Shown: positions 26,705 through 35,375 of the stretch, in pieces
How positions within the stretch are numbered: position 1 is the first letter of the stretch
Layout: every line of letters starts with the position of its first letter
Assembly: GCF_001542625.1 (NCBI RefSeq)
Contig: NZ_CP016279.1
Span: 5,146,001-5,210,000 of the forward strand
Direction: 5' to 3'
Source: Streptomyces griseochromogenes
GTDB taxonomy: Bacteria; Actinomycetota; Actinomycetes; Streptomycetales; Streptomycetaceae
DNA: 64,000 bases
Position numbers and translations under genes: made by a program
Notes under the pieces: model-generated
Seen by the model: only the letters and a program-made list of their open reading frames with translations
What the model was told of the DNA's origin: nothing
Databases searched by the model: none

Positions 26705-27343
26705 TCAACCACCGGTTCCTGGATGGTTGGCCGGCGTCCCCGGGACCACGGGCACGTAGCGGTGCAGGCGCTCGTACGCGGTTAGCTTGGCGGCGAGGCG
26801 TTCGGGGCCCATGGTTGCCCGGTCGACTTCCACGAACGCCCGCAGCATCGAGCTGTTGCCGCCGTCGGCGGGGCCGCGCCGGTGGTACAGGAGGGCGTCG
26901 GGGATGACGGCCTCGCCGCTCCCGATCGGGTGATGGGCTTCGGGGATCCAGTCCAGCGGCTGGCACAGCTCGCCGTGGCGGCGGGCGTCCTGGAGGAAGG
27001 CAAGCGCGGTCTCGGTCACGGTGAGCGTGTGGCCGGCTTTCAGCCGCACGGCGGTCGGATCGGAGACGGTCCTGGAGGGCCGGTGCCCGCGCATCTCGGG
27101 CCATTCGGAGGCGAGGTGGACGCCGTACGGGGTGGGGAACCACACCCGGGTCCGTCCGGCCTGGGGCAGGGTGATGCGGTCGACCAGCCCCTCGTCACGC
27201 AGTCTGGCCAGCCGCCGCCGGGTCTGCTCGATGCGCACCTCGGGAGCGATCACCCGGTGCGTCTGCTCGGTGGTTGCCATCCGGTACTGCGTCAGCACGG
27301 CCAGCGCCAGCCGGTCCCCGCCGCCCGCGTCTACGCCGATCAT
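26705..27343 (-). pseudogene. Replication-relaxation protein, N-terminal piece
   Basis: From ATG 27343 it reads GDRLALAVLTQYRMATTEQT, HRVIAPEVRIEQTRRRLARL, then RTRVWFPTPYGVHLASEWPE, GSGEAVIPDALLYHRRGPAD and AFVEVDRATMGPERLAAKLT, a winged helix plus nuclease-like core typical of replication-relaxation proteins of actinomycete mobile elements. The frame ends 11 residues after HRYVPVVPGT, without the WRRRYP-type C-terminal domain, which is found at 23.28-23.54 kb. Confidence 0.65.
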
Positions 27344-28020
27344 CACAGATCCGCTCGCTTCCCGTACGGTGCGGCGCCGTCTTGCCCGGCGCCGCGCGTA
27401 CCGCTCACCACAGCAGCAGTCGGCCCCGACCAGACAGCCGACCACGAAGGCTCGACCATGGTCACGAAGCGACAACGCCTCCGTGGACCAGGCCGAAATC
27501 CCCTCCGGCAACCTGGCTGACAACTGACCGCACCCCCTGCCGCGCTTGCCCGTGAACCCGCAGGTCACCACACTGGTCCGGCCGTGGTCGGGAGGCCGAC
27601 ATCCCCGTTGCGGCCGCTTTCGACCAGTTCCTGGCTGGAGTTGAGGGAGAAGGAGGGGCGGGATGGGCGGCGTGGACGCAGCCGGGGATCGGGGCGGCGC
27701 GCTCTGCCAGGTTGCGCGCCGGCGGGGCCGCCGCGCTCGGCCGGTGTGGGGCGCCGGACCTGGGGCCCGGGTTGGGTTGGAGTTGAGCGCCAGGAGAGAG
27801 AAATCGGCTCGCTGCTCCACCGCAGGGACCTGGCCGAGGCCGTGACCATCGTGACTGCCATCCGCGACGGCCAGCCGACGAACCTCAGGTCCCTCTCCTA
27901 CGAGGTGGTACAGGCGCTGGGAGTGCCTGATGAGCTGGCGCAGAGGTTCATGTGATGCCTCCAGCTACTGCGACATGAGCACGCCCTTTCACGGAACGGC
28001 CCGGTCACCTCAGCGGTCTG
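27344..28020. other. Region without a confident gene
   Basis: A plus-strand open frame at 27584-27955 is Arg-rich over its first two thirds and unlike a protein, but its end (SLLHRRDLAEAVTIVTAIRD, LRSLSYEVVQALGVPDELAQ) has normal composition and may be the tail of a lost gene. I do not recognise it. The rest holds no plausible coding sequence. Confidence 0.3.
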
Positions 28021-28353
28021 CTATCCCCAACGACAACGTCGCCGCCGACTGAAGTACCAGCCTGGTTGGTCGGACTCGCCGACTCCGGACGAACGGATGA
28101 GCGGCAGCCACACGACCAGGGCGAACAGGCAGACCGCGGCCCGCACCACCGGCTCCCGTCCACCGGCCTCGTTGGCGATGATCTCGCATGCCAGCCACAG
28201 CGTGAAGACGCCGAGCACCGTCCAGGCGAACGCTCGTGCCCCCATCCACCCGGACAGAGCATGGAGCCTGCCGCCGCCCAGCACGTTCGTCTGGGACGGC
28301 GATGGGCAGGCCGGACGTCCGATCCTGCGGGCCCTTGACCGTCTGACCGGCAT
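28021..28353 (-). CDS. Small two-helix membrane protein
   Basis: A 110-residue protein: a soluble basic N-terminus, then FAWTVLGVFTLWLACEIIAN and VVRAAVCLFALVVWLPLI as two transmembrane helices, and a basic tail. Start ATG 28353 is preceded by AAAGG. It is divergent from the FMN reductase, sharing a 61-base promoter gap. No family recognised; it may be a fragment. Confidence 0.45.
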   Translation of the reverse strand: MPVRRSRARRIGRPACPSPSQTNVLGGGRLHALSGWMGARAFAWTVLGVFTLWLACEIIANEAGGREPVVRAAVCLFALVVWLPLIRSSGVGESDQPGWYFSRRRRCRWG

Positions 28354-28414
28354 GAACGCCTTTCATGGACAACGCCGTTGGCCGAAGGGGACGTCAGGGA
28401 AGTAGGTTGGACAG

Positions 28415-28981
28415 ATGTCCGCTGTGCCGATGATTCTGCTGTTGTCGGGGAGCCTGCGAGCCGGTTCCACCAATGAGGCAGTGCTGCGTACAGCGCAGGT
28501 CGTGGCTCCCTCCGTGAAGGTGTGTGCCGAAATGTACGACGGTCTGGCGGTACTTCCGCACTTCAACCCGGATGACGACACTGACCCGTTGCCAGCACCC
28601 GTGGTGGCGCTGCGGGCGGCTATCGACCGGGTGGCCGGCATTCTGATCTGCGCTCCGGAATACGCCGGAACCCTGCCGGGTTCGTTCAAGAACCTGCTGG
28701 ACTGGACGGTCGGCGGCACCGAGATCTGCGACAAGCCGGTGGCCTGGGTCAATGCGGCGGCACCGGGCCGCGGCCAGGGTGCGGAGGTCACGCTGCGGGC
28801 CGTCTTGGAGTACACGGGCGCCGACATCGTGGAGGCGGCCTGCGTGAAGCTTCCGGTGGACCGGGGGATGATGGGCGACGGCGGTCTCATTGACGATGTG
28901 GAGTTGCGTCGACAACTTGGCCAGGTGCTGGACCTGTTGGTGACGTCCGGTGGACGGGCCTGTGCATCTGATCCGGTGTGA
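28415..28981 (+). CDS. NADPH-dependent FMN reductase family protein
   Basis: A 188-residue flavodoxin-fold protein. LLSGSLRAGSTNEAVLRTAQ is the FMN phosphate-binding loop; APEYAGTLPGSFKNLLDW is the conserved NADPH-dependent FMN reductase motif. These enzymes reduce FMN, quinones or azo dyes with NAD(P)H in the cytoplasm. A single gene; nothing nearby indicates the acceptor. Confidence 0.88.
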   Translation: MSAVPMILLLSGSLRAGSTNEAVLRTAQVVAPSVKVCAEMYDGLAVLPHFNPDDDTDPLPAPVVALRAAIDRVAGILICAPEYAGTLPGSFKNLLDWTVGGTEICDKPVAWVNAAAPGRGQGAEVTLRAVLEYTGADIVEAACVKLPVDRGMMGDGGLIDDVELRRQLGQVLDLLVTSGGRACASDPV

Positions 28982-29075
28982 CTACTTATCGGAGGTCAGG
29001 TGGCTTCCTGCCCGGCCTCCTGCCGCGATTCGTCGCCTGACCTGCCGACATACTGAAAAAGGGATCATGCCGTCC

Positions 29076-29215
29076 CGCATGTGCTGAACCTATGGGGTCA
29101 GCAGTTGGGAAAGGTACCCGAGTCGGTCTGGCAGGGCACCGAACTCCAGGTGCTGATCCTCGCGGACAATGGCTCACGGACCTCCCGCCCGAGATGGTCA
29201 CGCAAGGGCTTGTGG
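29076..29215 (+). pseudogene. Leucine-rich-repeat protein fragment
   Basis: Reads HVLNLWGQQLGKVPESVWQG and TELQVLILADN, then out of frame LTDLPPEMVTQG: one and a half leucine-rich repeats of the kind LxxLxLxxNxLxxLPxxx, broken by a frameshift at about 29170. Nothing else of the gene survives. Confidence 0.5.
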
Positions 29216-29281
29216 CAAAGAGCTGGAGAACGGGTGGATGCCGCCTGTGCTCACCCCCAGCAGCCGCGCCGCCGGCGAACT

Positions 29282-29486
29282 CACCGACAGCCAACGCCTG
29301 TTCCCCGGCGACGGCGCGCTGGACCGGACGTCCTTCGCTGACGCCCTGGCCCGGGCCGGATACGCCGGGCCGGTGAGCGTGGAGCTGTTCAACCCCGAGC
29401 TGCGGGCCCTGCCCGCAGGCGAGATCGCCCGCCTGTCCCACCACGCGGCCACCCGCTGCTGGACCCTCCCGGAGGCACCCCGATGA
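29282..29486 (+). pseudogene. Sugar phosphate isomerase/epimerase C-terminal fragment
   Basis: Reads LTDSQRLFPGDGALDRTSFA, DALARAGYAGPVSVELFNPE and AGEIARLSHHAATRCW, the end of an AP-endonuclease-2-type TIM barrel (IolE/xylose isomerase-like). The stop overlaps the start of the next frame by ATGA, so it was once in an operon with the oxidoreductase. The first ~200 residues are missing. Confidence 0.6.
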
Positions 29487-30502
29487 CCCCCACCACCGGG
29501 CGGCCGTGGCGGCTCGCCGCCGCCGGATGCGGCGCCTCCGCCTTCGGCCTCCACCTACCGCGGCTTGCGGCGTCCGACGAGTTCGACGTGATCGCCGTCG
29601 CCGACCGCGACCCCGCACGGGCCCACATCGCCCAGCAGTGCTTCGCCGTGCCCCGTACCGCGAACCGGGACGGCGGCCTGCTGACCGACGCGGACGTGCT
29701 GGTGATCCTCACCGGCGTGCACGACTCCTTCATCGAGGAGGCCCTCGACGCCGGCGTCCACGTCGTCACCGAGAAACCCGTCTGCCTGGACGCCGTCCGC
29801 ACCCGCAAGCTCGCCGCCCGGGCCAAGGACGCGGGACTGCTGCTGGAGGTCGGAGCGATGCGCGCCCGCGACCCGGCGCTGCACGCAGCCCTCGCCCACG
29901 TGCCCTAGCCCACCGGGGGCTGGCTGGTGAAGGCCGACGGCGTCGACGAAGCCGCGCGTCGCCGCCTGCTGCCGCCCGGCTTCTCCCCGTACACCTTCGC
30001 CCAGGACCCGCCCCAGCCCGTGCCCGAGCACCTGACGCGGATCAGGTGACGGCGCTGCAGATCCTGCTGTGGCAGGGCTACCACCTGCTGACCGCACTCG
30101 TGCTCGCCGTCCCCGGCATCACCGCCACCGCATGCCGTCTCGATCCCGCCGGGCAGTCTCTGCGCGCGCACCTTGAGGGGCTTGCGGGGGAGCCGTTCAC
30201 CCTCATCATCGCGGCCACCCCGGCCGGGGTCTTCCGCGAACAGATCCACCTCGCTGACGCGGCCACGGCCGCCACCATCGCCTTCGCCCGCCCTTGCCAC
30301 CCAACTCACCACCGCCGACGGCACCACCAACGGTTTCGGTGACCCCTTCGCCGCCGTGTGGGCGTCCATCGACGCCCGCCTGTCCGGGCAGCACCCCGTC
30401 GACCTGCCGACCAGCGCCGACCTCGCGCTGCGCGTCGAGGACCTCGCCCTCGCTCTGGCCGGCCTCACCCGCCGCGGCACCCGCACACGGAAGGAAGCCT
30501 GA
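29483..30502 (+). pseudogene. Gfo/Idh/MocA-family oxidoreductase, decayed
   Basis: The N-terminal Rossmann part is readable (LAAAGCGASAFGLHLPRLAA, FDVIAVADRDPARA, VLVILTGVHDSFIEEALDAG, VHVVTEKPVCLDA). It hits an in-frame TAG near 29907, continues GGWLVKADGVDEAARRRLLP, hits TGA near 30048, then resumes in shifted frames (LQILLWQGYHLLTALVLAVP, GFGDPFAAVWASIDARLSGQ, LRVEDLALALAGLTRRG) to 30502. So at least two stops and two frameshifts. It was an NAD(P)-dependent sugar oxidoreductase. Confidence 0.7.
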
Positions 30503-30504
30503 TC

Positions 30505-30870
30505 GTGGCCCACCACGCCTTCCGTCCTGGCTCTGGGCGGCCCGCCCGGAGCCGGCAAGACCTCCCCGCTCGCCCGCTTGGTGTGCGCCCTGGGCGACGA
30601 CACTGTCTGGTTCACCGAACCCAACGCCTGCCTCGCGACGGGTCTTGCCGCGCCCGTGCACCCCAGCCCGGCCGTACACTCCCTGTGGTTCCTGTGGCAC
30701 GAGCTCGACAAGGCCCGCGCCATGCGGCGCCTCGCCGCCGACCCGGCCACGAGCCTGCTCATCTTCTGACCGCAACCACCTCGGCGCCCTCGCTTACTGC
30801 TACGCCACCTGGGCCGAGGACTCCCTGCCCTACCGCACAGCCCGCGACTTCTACGCCCGCCGCGGCGCTC
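30505..30870 (+). pseudogene. P-loop nucleoside/thymidylate-kinase-like protein, decayed
   Basis: GTG 30505 lies 2 bases after the oxidoreductase stop. In a frame shifted shortly after the start it reads VLALGGPPGAGKTSPLARLV (Walker A), TVWFTEPNACLATG, HSLWFLWHELDKARAMRRLA. A stop at 30769 interrupts it before DRNHLGALAYCYATWAEDSL in another frame. The E(P)N and DRN-type motifs suggest a deoxynucleoside/thymidylate-kinase-like enzyme. The last visible member of a decayed operon. Confidence 0.55.
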
Positions 30871-31508
30871 CCATCCGCCGCCCGGCGGCGAAGGCCACTG
30901 CCACCGCGGCCGGGGACGCCGCCCCCTGGGTCACGGCGAGCAGAACGACCGCAGCGCCAAGGCTGTCAGGGCCCCTGCCGGCCACGTCCACGTCGACACG
31001 GTCGCCGCCACAGCGCCGAGCAGTACCGCCTCGGCCGCGATCCCGCGTCGCGACAGCCCTGCTGGGTCCGTCGTCATCCCGTGGGGCGCCGCCCGGTCCT
31101 GCCGATCGTCCATCACAAGCCTCTCGCACTTCTGTCTTCTGCCATACCAACCGTCCCCGAGGAGGGGACGGCATTTCCCTTACGCTGCGGGATGGCTGCC
31201 GCCCGTCACCACCGCCGATCGGCCCGATCCGGCCGGAAGATCGGCCATGATCACGCGCCGCCAGCCACGGCCCCGCCCTGGGATTCGCGCGGTGCAGTGG
31301 GGCGTGGCAAGGCGGCCACAGGCAGGCGTGCACCAAGGCTTGGTACCCGGCTGCACTGCACGCTTGCATCCTTCGTGACGAGGTCTCCGGGCGCGCCGCA
31401 CGAGCACCGCGACTGGTGCGGTGCATTGAGGTGCCGCTTTCTTGTCCGGGGCGGTGACCGCCCTGCTCCGTGTGGTGGACGAAGTCGGGCACAGGGGCCG
31501 GCAGATCT
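30871..31508. other. Spacer with no supported gene
   Basis: Open frames are long here only because of high GC. A minus-strand 61-codon frame at 30931-31116 contains one possible membrane helix (AAEAVLLGAVAATVSTWTWP), but nothing else supports it. I see no RNA gene or convincing terminator. Confidence 0.3.
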
Positions 31509-31676
31509 TCAACCCCGCTCGACGACGTCGGCGAGACGCTCCACCAGACGCTCGACCAGAGCACTCCGGGTGACCGGCTGCGCGGTCGGCTTGGTGACCT
31601 GGGCGGCGCTGGCCGCGCCGCCGGCCAGGGCGAGGGCGCTGAGGGCGAGTGCGGTTGCGGTCATGCGGGGCTTCAC
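31509..31676 (-). CDS. Small secreted peptide
   Basis: A 55-residue frame from GTG 31676 with AAGGAAA upstream. A Sec signal peptide (VKPRMTATALALSALALAGG, AASAAQ) leads to a short mature part (VTRSALVERLVERLADVVER) that should form an amphipathic helix. No cysteines. Possibly a signalling or structural peptide, or the start of a truncated secreted protein; I do not recognise the family. Confidence 0.45.
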   Translation of the reverse strand: MKPRMTATALALSALALAGGAASAAQVTKPTAQPVTRSALVERLVERLADVVERG

Positions 31677-32065
31677 GTGATCGTTTCCTTTTCCGTTCCG
31701 GGGCACCGCGCCCGCTGCCGGGTGACGCGGTGCGAGTGAGAGGGCTCGCGGGCCTTGGCCGGCGTCTTTGTGCCACAAGGGCTCTGCTCGAACCGTGTCC
31801 ACCTTCGCCCGGGGGAGGCACGTGGACATCCGCCACCTTGCGGAGATCGCCGCGGATGGTCAGCCGCCAGGGGCAGGGGGCGCCGGCGTGCTGTTGGCGT
31901 GGGCAGGTGCAAGATTTGTCAGCACAGCGACACCGCACATTGCCGGAGACGGTCCCGCCGGTGGCGGCCGTCTTGCCGGGGCAGCGCTGGTGGGTCGTGC
32001 TGGTTCGGTCGCTCGGAGTGCTTACCCTGGACCGTGCATGGTCGGCCCGTTCACCCTCATCAACC
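31677..32065. other. Spacer, promoter side of the small secreted peptide
   Basis: 389 bases between the secreted-peptide gene and the end of the acyltransferase. Frames cross it on both strands but none has a plausible protein-like sequence or start. It should hold the peptide's promoter and the acyltransferase operon's terminator; neither was identified by eye. Confidence 0.3.
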
Positions 32066-33265
32066 TTAGACAGGCTCCGACGCCACCGTCCGTGGTGATG
32101 TCCGGCGGTACCTCTCGTCGACTGCCCGGCTGTGCCGCTCGGCGGGGTGCCCCCGATCCAGCGTGTGGAAGGCGCCCCAGCACACAGCCAGCGCGGCGGC
32201 GAAGACAGGCAGCCAGCAGATACGAGCCAGCACCCAGCCCGGGCTGTCCGGTGCGGTGTGCAGCCCATGGAGCGGGCCGAAGGGCACGCCGGTGATGGTC
32301 ACCGCGAGCATCGCGGTCTGGTGCCACAAGAACACCGTCATCGCCGACAGGTTCACCAGCGCCACCGCCGCCCACAGCACGGGGCGTCGCATCGCCCGAC
32401 GCAGCGGCTCGCGCACCAGCAGAGCCAACCCGCACTGGGCCGAGCCGAAGGTGACGGCAGCCAGCGTCGGCGGGTTGAGGTTGGATATCGGCGCGCCCGG
32501 CACGCCCACCATGCTGGCCGGGTAGCCGCCCCACAGCACGAGTGCGGCGGTGGCCACCGCGCCCCCGATGAACAGGCCGAGCCCGTGGCGGCGCTGATCG
32601 AGGGCACCCCGGCCCCAGGCCGCGCCGAGGCAGTACGGGACCAGCCAGCCGACGGCGACGTTGGCCCAGCCGAGCCAGGCCGGGCCTCCGAAGCCGAAAC
32701 GGACCAGGTCGACGACGGCCACGACGGCGAGCGGCCACAACGGATGGAGCCTGGCCACCAGCGGGGTCACCGCCGTGATCAGGGTGAGGACCAGCAGGAA
32801 CCACAGCGGCGACAGCACCAGCGTCAGCAGGGTGCGCACGCTCTGCAACGCGACGCCGGAGGCCAGCATGCAGCCGGCCGCCACCGCCCACACCACCAAC
32901 ACCACCACGACCGGCCCGAACAGCCGGGAGAGCCGCTTGCCCAGCCACTGCCCGTACCCGGTGCCTGCCGCGCTCGCCGCTGCCCAGCTCTTCGCGCCGA
33001 CGTGTCCGCCGACCAAGAAGAAGACCGCGAGGGTCTGCAACAGCCAGGAGACGGGGGTAAGCCAGGGCATGTGCTGCAGCGGGCTCGCGCCCAGCAGCCG
33101 CCCGTGCCCCGCGTCCTTGATGGCGGTGACCAGCCAGTGGCCGAAGACGACGCCCGCGATGGCCAGGGCGCGCAGAGCATCCACGGCGCGGTCCCGGCTG
33201 GCCGGGGTGGCCGCATCGATGCGGCGCGCGCCTCGGGCAAGCGCCCGCAGATTCAGATCAGCCAT
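32066..33265 (-). CDS. Integral membrane acyltransferase (acyltransferase 3 family)
   Basis: A 399-residue protein with about ten transmembrane helices. SRDRAVDALRALAIAGVVFGHWLV near the N-terminus carries the conserved R-x10-H of acyltransferase-3 proteins, followed by AVFFLVGGHVGAKSW and MTVFLWHQTAMLAV. Such proteins O-acylate extracytoplasmic sugars, peptidoglycan or secreted metabolites. Start ATG 33265 overlaps the hydrolase stop by eight bases, so the pair is co-translated: a secreted hydrolase with a membrane acyltransferase. An upstream start six codons earlier is possible. Confidence 0.82.
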   Translation of the reverse strand: MADLNLRALARGARRIDAATPASRDRAVDALRALAIAGVVFGHWLVTAIKDAGHGRLLGASPLQHMPWLTPVSWLLQTLAVFFLVGGHVGAKSWAAASAAGTGYGQWLGKRLSRLFGPVVVVLVVWAVAAGCMLASGVALQSVRTLLTLVLSPLWFLLVLTLITAVTPLVARLHPLWPLAVVAVVDLVRFGFGGPAWLGWANVAVGWLVPYCLGAAWGRGALDQRRHGLGLFIGGAVATAALVLWGGYPASMVGVPGAPISNLNPPTLAAVTFGSAQCGLALLVREPLRRAMRRPVLWAAVALVNLSAMTVFLWHQTAMLAVTITGVPFGPLHGLHTAPDSPGWVLARICWLPVFAAALAVCWGAFHTLDRGHPAERHSRAVDERYRRTSPRTVASEPV

Positions 33266-34244
33266 GGGAAGCCTCCGAGCCACGGCCGGCAGCGATCAGC
33301 GCGAGATTGCGCAGGGCCACGGAACCGGGTTTGAGGTAGTCGCCGTGCCCGCCACCGCCCGCGGCGAATGTGCGGGCACCGAAACCGGCCTCGGCCGGGT
33401 CGGCGCCGAAGCCGACCGTCGTCCCCAGCAGACCCAGGCGCACATGAGGCACGTCCGAGATCCAGTCACCGGCGCCGCGCCCGGCCCACACCCGAGCCCG
33501 AGTGCCGAGGTCCGCGGCCCGCCCGACCCCGAGCCCTGGGCTGCCGAACACGGCGATGTCGGTGGCGGCCAGCCCGCCGGCCGCACGACCGCACACCACC
33601 GAGCCGTAGGAGTGGCACAGCACAGAAACCTTCGCCTCGCGGTTGACGCGCTGCAGGGCGTGCACGAAGCCGCGTAGCGCACGTGCACCGTCCTCGGCCC
33701 GTGCGGTGGTCAGCACGTCGGTGCTGGGTATCTGCGGGGCGTCGTAGCCGAGCCAGGCGACCACGGCCACGTGTGCGTTCGGGTCCTGGCGGTGCAACTG
33801 GCCGTAGAGCGAGCTGGCGCCGCCGCCAAGAGCCGAGGAGTAGGGCTTGGAACCGTGGGCGTCGTAGGTGTCGATCGTCGTGTCGGAGCCGGGGACCACC
33901 ACCACAATGCGCTCAGCAGCCGCCAGGCTGCCCAGGACCTCCACGGCCCGGCCGCTGCCCCGGCCGTCGAAGGTCAGGAAGTGCCGTCCGGATACGGCCA
34001 TCGCCTCCAGCCGGTGAGCCCGGCCGCTGTCGCCGTAGCGCTCGGCCACCCTTGCCGCCTCGGCGATGTAGTCGCGGTTGGCCGCATAGCGGATGTCGAG
34101 CGTGTGCGCGGCGACGGCGGGCAGATGTGGCGGGGCGGGTGCCGGGGTACCGGTCCGCGCCGCTGCGGACAGCGGGGCGGCCACTGCGGCAGTGACGAGC
34201 ATGGCAAGCAGGCCGCGGCGCAGCCGGGCAGCTCCGAACCTCAT
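33258..34244 (-). CDS. Secreted alpha/beta hydrolase, DUF1023 family
   Basis: A 328-residue protein with a Sec signal peptide (RRGLLAMLVTAAVAAPLSAA). DUF1023 signatures: RIVVVVPGSDTTIDTY, AWLGYDAPQIPSTDVLTTAR and the nucleophile elbow CHSYGSVVCG with S212. The His of the triad is probably in GGGGHGDYLKPGS. These actinobacterial hydrolases are exported esterase/lipase-like enzymes. First gene of a two-gene operon with the acyltransferase; the substrate may be an acylated envelope component. Confidence 0.82.
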   Translation of the reverse strand: MRFGAARLRRGLLAMLVTAAVAAPLSAAARTGTPAPAPPHLPAVAAHTLDIRYAANRDYIAEAARVAERYGDSGRAHRLEAMAVSGRHFLTFDGRGSGRAVEVLGSLAAAERIVVVVPGSDTTIDTYDAHGSKPYSSALGGGASSLYGQLHRQDPNAHVAVVAWLGYDAPQIPSTDVLTTARAEDGARALRGFVHALQRVNREAKVSVLCHSYGSVVCGRAAGGLAATDIAVFGSPGLGVGRAADLGTRARVWAGRGAGDWISDVPHVRLGLLGTTVGFGADPAEAGFGARTFAAGGGGHGDYLKPGSVALRNLALIAAGRGSEASHG

Positions 34245-34461
34245 AGGGGTCCTTTTCTGTAGGCGTATGGTGCGTGCCGGCCGCAGGAGCCCCCGTTGCT
34301 ACCGGACCTGCGGCCACTTGGGATGCCGGCACCTGATAGGTCGCGGTCGATCTCCTTGAGCCGCCTCCACCGTCCCCCGGGCCACCGCAGGCAGACATCC
34401 GCCATCGCGCGGAGAAACCCCGAAACGATCACCTGGATAAGACAGGCGCCCATGGCGGATC
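34245..34461. promoter_or_regulatory. Presumed promoter region of the hydrolase-acyltransferase pair
   Basis: The 217 bases between the hydrolase start and the helix-turn-helix remnant contain no plausible gene. They should carry the hydrolase promoter, but no clear -10/-35 or operator symmetry was seen. Confidence 0.25.
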
Positions 34462-34650
34462 GTGCGGGCCATCCGAGGCTGGCTGACGACTTCCGTATCC
34501 ACTGCCCCTACGGGGGAGACCGCGGCAGCGGCAGGGCTGAGCGCCTCGACGGTCGCCCACCACGTCACGGCGACGCAGCGCCGCGGAATTGTCACCCACG
34601 TCCCGCATCGCAGCGGCTCATGCCAGGTACTGCTGCAGCGGGACCGGACC
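34462..34650 (+). pseudogene. Helix-turn-helix regulator fragment
   Basis: Reads AAAAGLSASTVAHHVTATQR and RGIVTHVPHRSGSCQVLLQR, a winged-helix recognition segment like that of MarR/ArsR-type regulators. The frame then runs through unrelated sequence into the next gene. No proper start; likely a remnant. Confidence 0.35.
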
Positions 34651-34776
34651 CGGGTCTGCGCGTCATCGCTGGGACCCCCTCGGCCCCTACCCGGGGTGCG
34701 CGGGCTCGCCCTCCGTCGGGTGTACGTCCTGTCCCTGTGGCTGAAGGCGTGGTTTCGGCCGGGAGACGGGGAAGAT

Positions 34777-35214
34777 GTGACCCGCAAGGGCGGTAACCGC
34801 CGCAAGAAGTCTGCCCATCGGAGGAGGGAGAGCAACGGCCGCGCGTATGCCGACGCCTTCCGCTATCCGGATCGGGCGCAACCAGCGCCACCGGCATCAC
34901 AGGCCGAGAAGGTGCCGGCGACACTGATCCGGGTCGCGCACCGCGGCGGCCAATGGGCCGTGACCGTCGGTGGCCGGGAGGGCGAACGCCACGTCCTCCA
35001 CCTCGATGCGTACGGCGATCACGGGAACCTCGATCTCGACCGGCGGCTCGACGCGCTGGGCTGGCAGGCCGCCGAACCCCTCCGCCTCGACGGCCGGCCG
35101 CTGCCGGACGAGTTCACCGTGACGGTGAGCCGCAGTCGCCCGTACGCGTGGATCCGCCGCCGCGCCCTGGCCGAATCAGCGCTCGCCGTCGTCGACCGCA
35201 CCCTGCACTGGTGA
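34777..35214 (+). CDS. Conserved hypothetical protein
   Basis: A 145-residue protein from GTG 34777, with GGGGAAG seven bases upstream. The N-terminal 30 residues are strongly basic (KGGNRRKKSAHRRRESNGRA). The C-terminal half (TLIRVAHRGGQWAVTVGGRE, RHVLHLDAYGDHG, RLDALGWQAAEPLRLDGRPL) looks like a small folded domain. No recognised family; the basic tail could bind nucleic acid. Confidence 0.5.
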   Translation: MTRKGGNRRKKSAHRRRESNGRAYADAFRYPDRAQPAPPASQAEKVPATLIRVAHRGGQWAVTVGGREGERHVLHLDAYGDHGNLDLDRRLDALGWQAAEPLRLDGRPLPDEFTVTVSRSRPYAWIRRRALAESALAVVDRTLHW

Positions 35215-35375
35215 GGTCGCCCTGCTGCGCCGTGGCCGGCTCGCTGGGCACGGCTTTGATCGTCTCGGACGGTTCGGTGGGCGGAGATCATCACACCGGC
35301 AACGACGAGGGGCTTTGCCACGTCACCCCAACCTGGCCAGCTCATTTCACCCGGCCCTGACAGGGCGGAAGAGGT

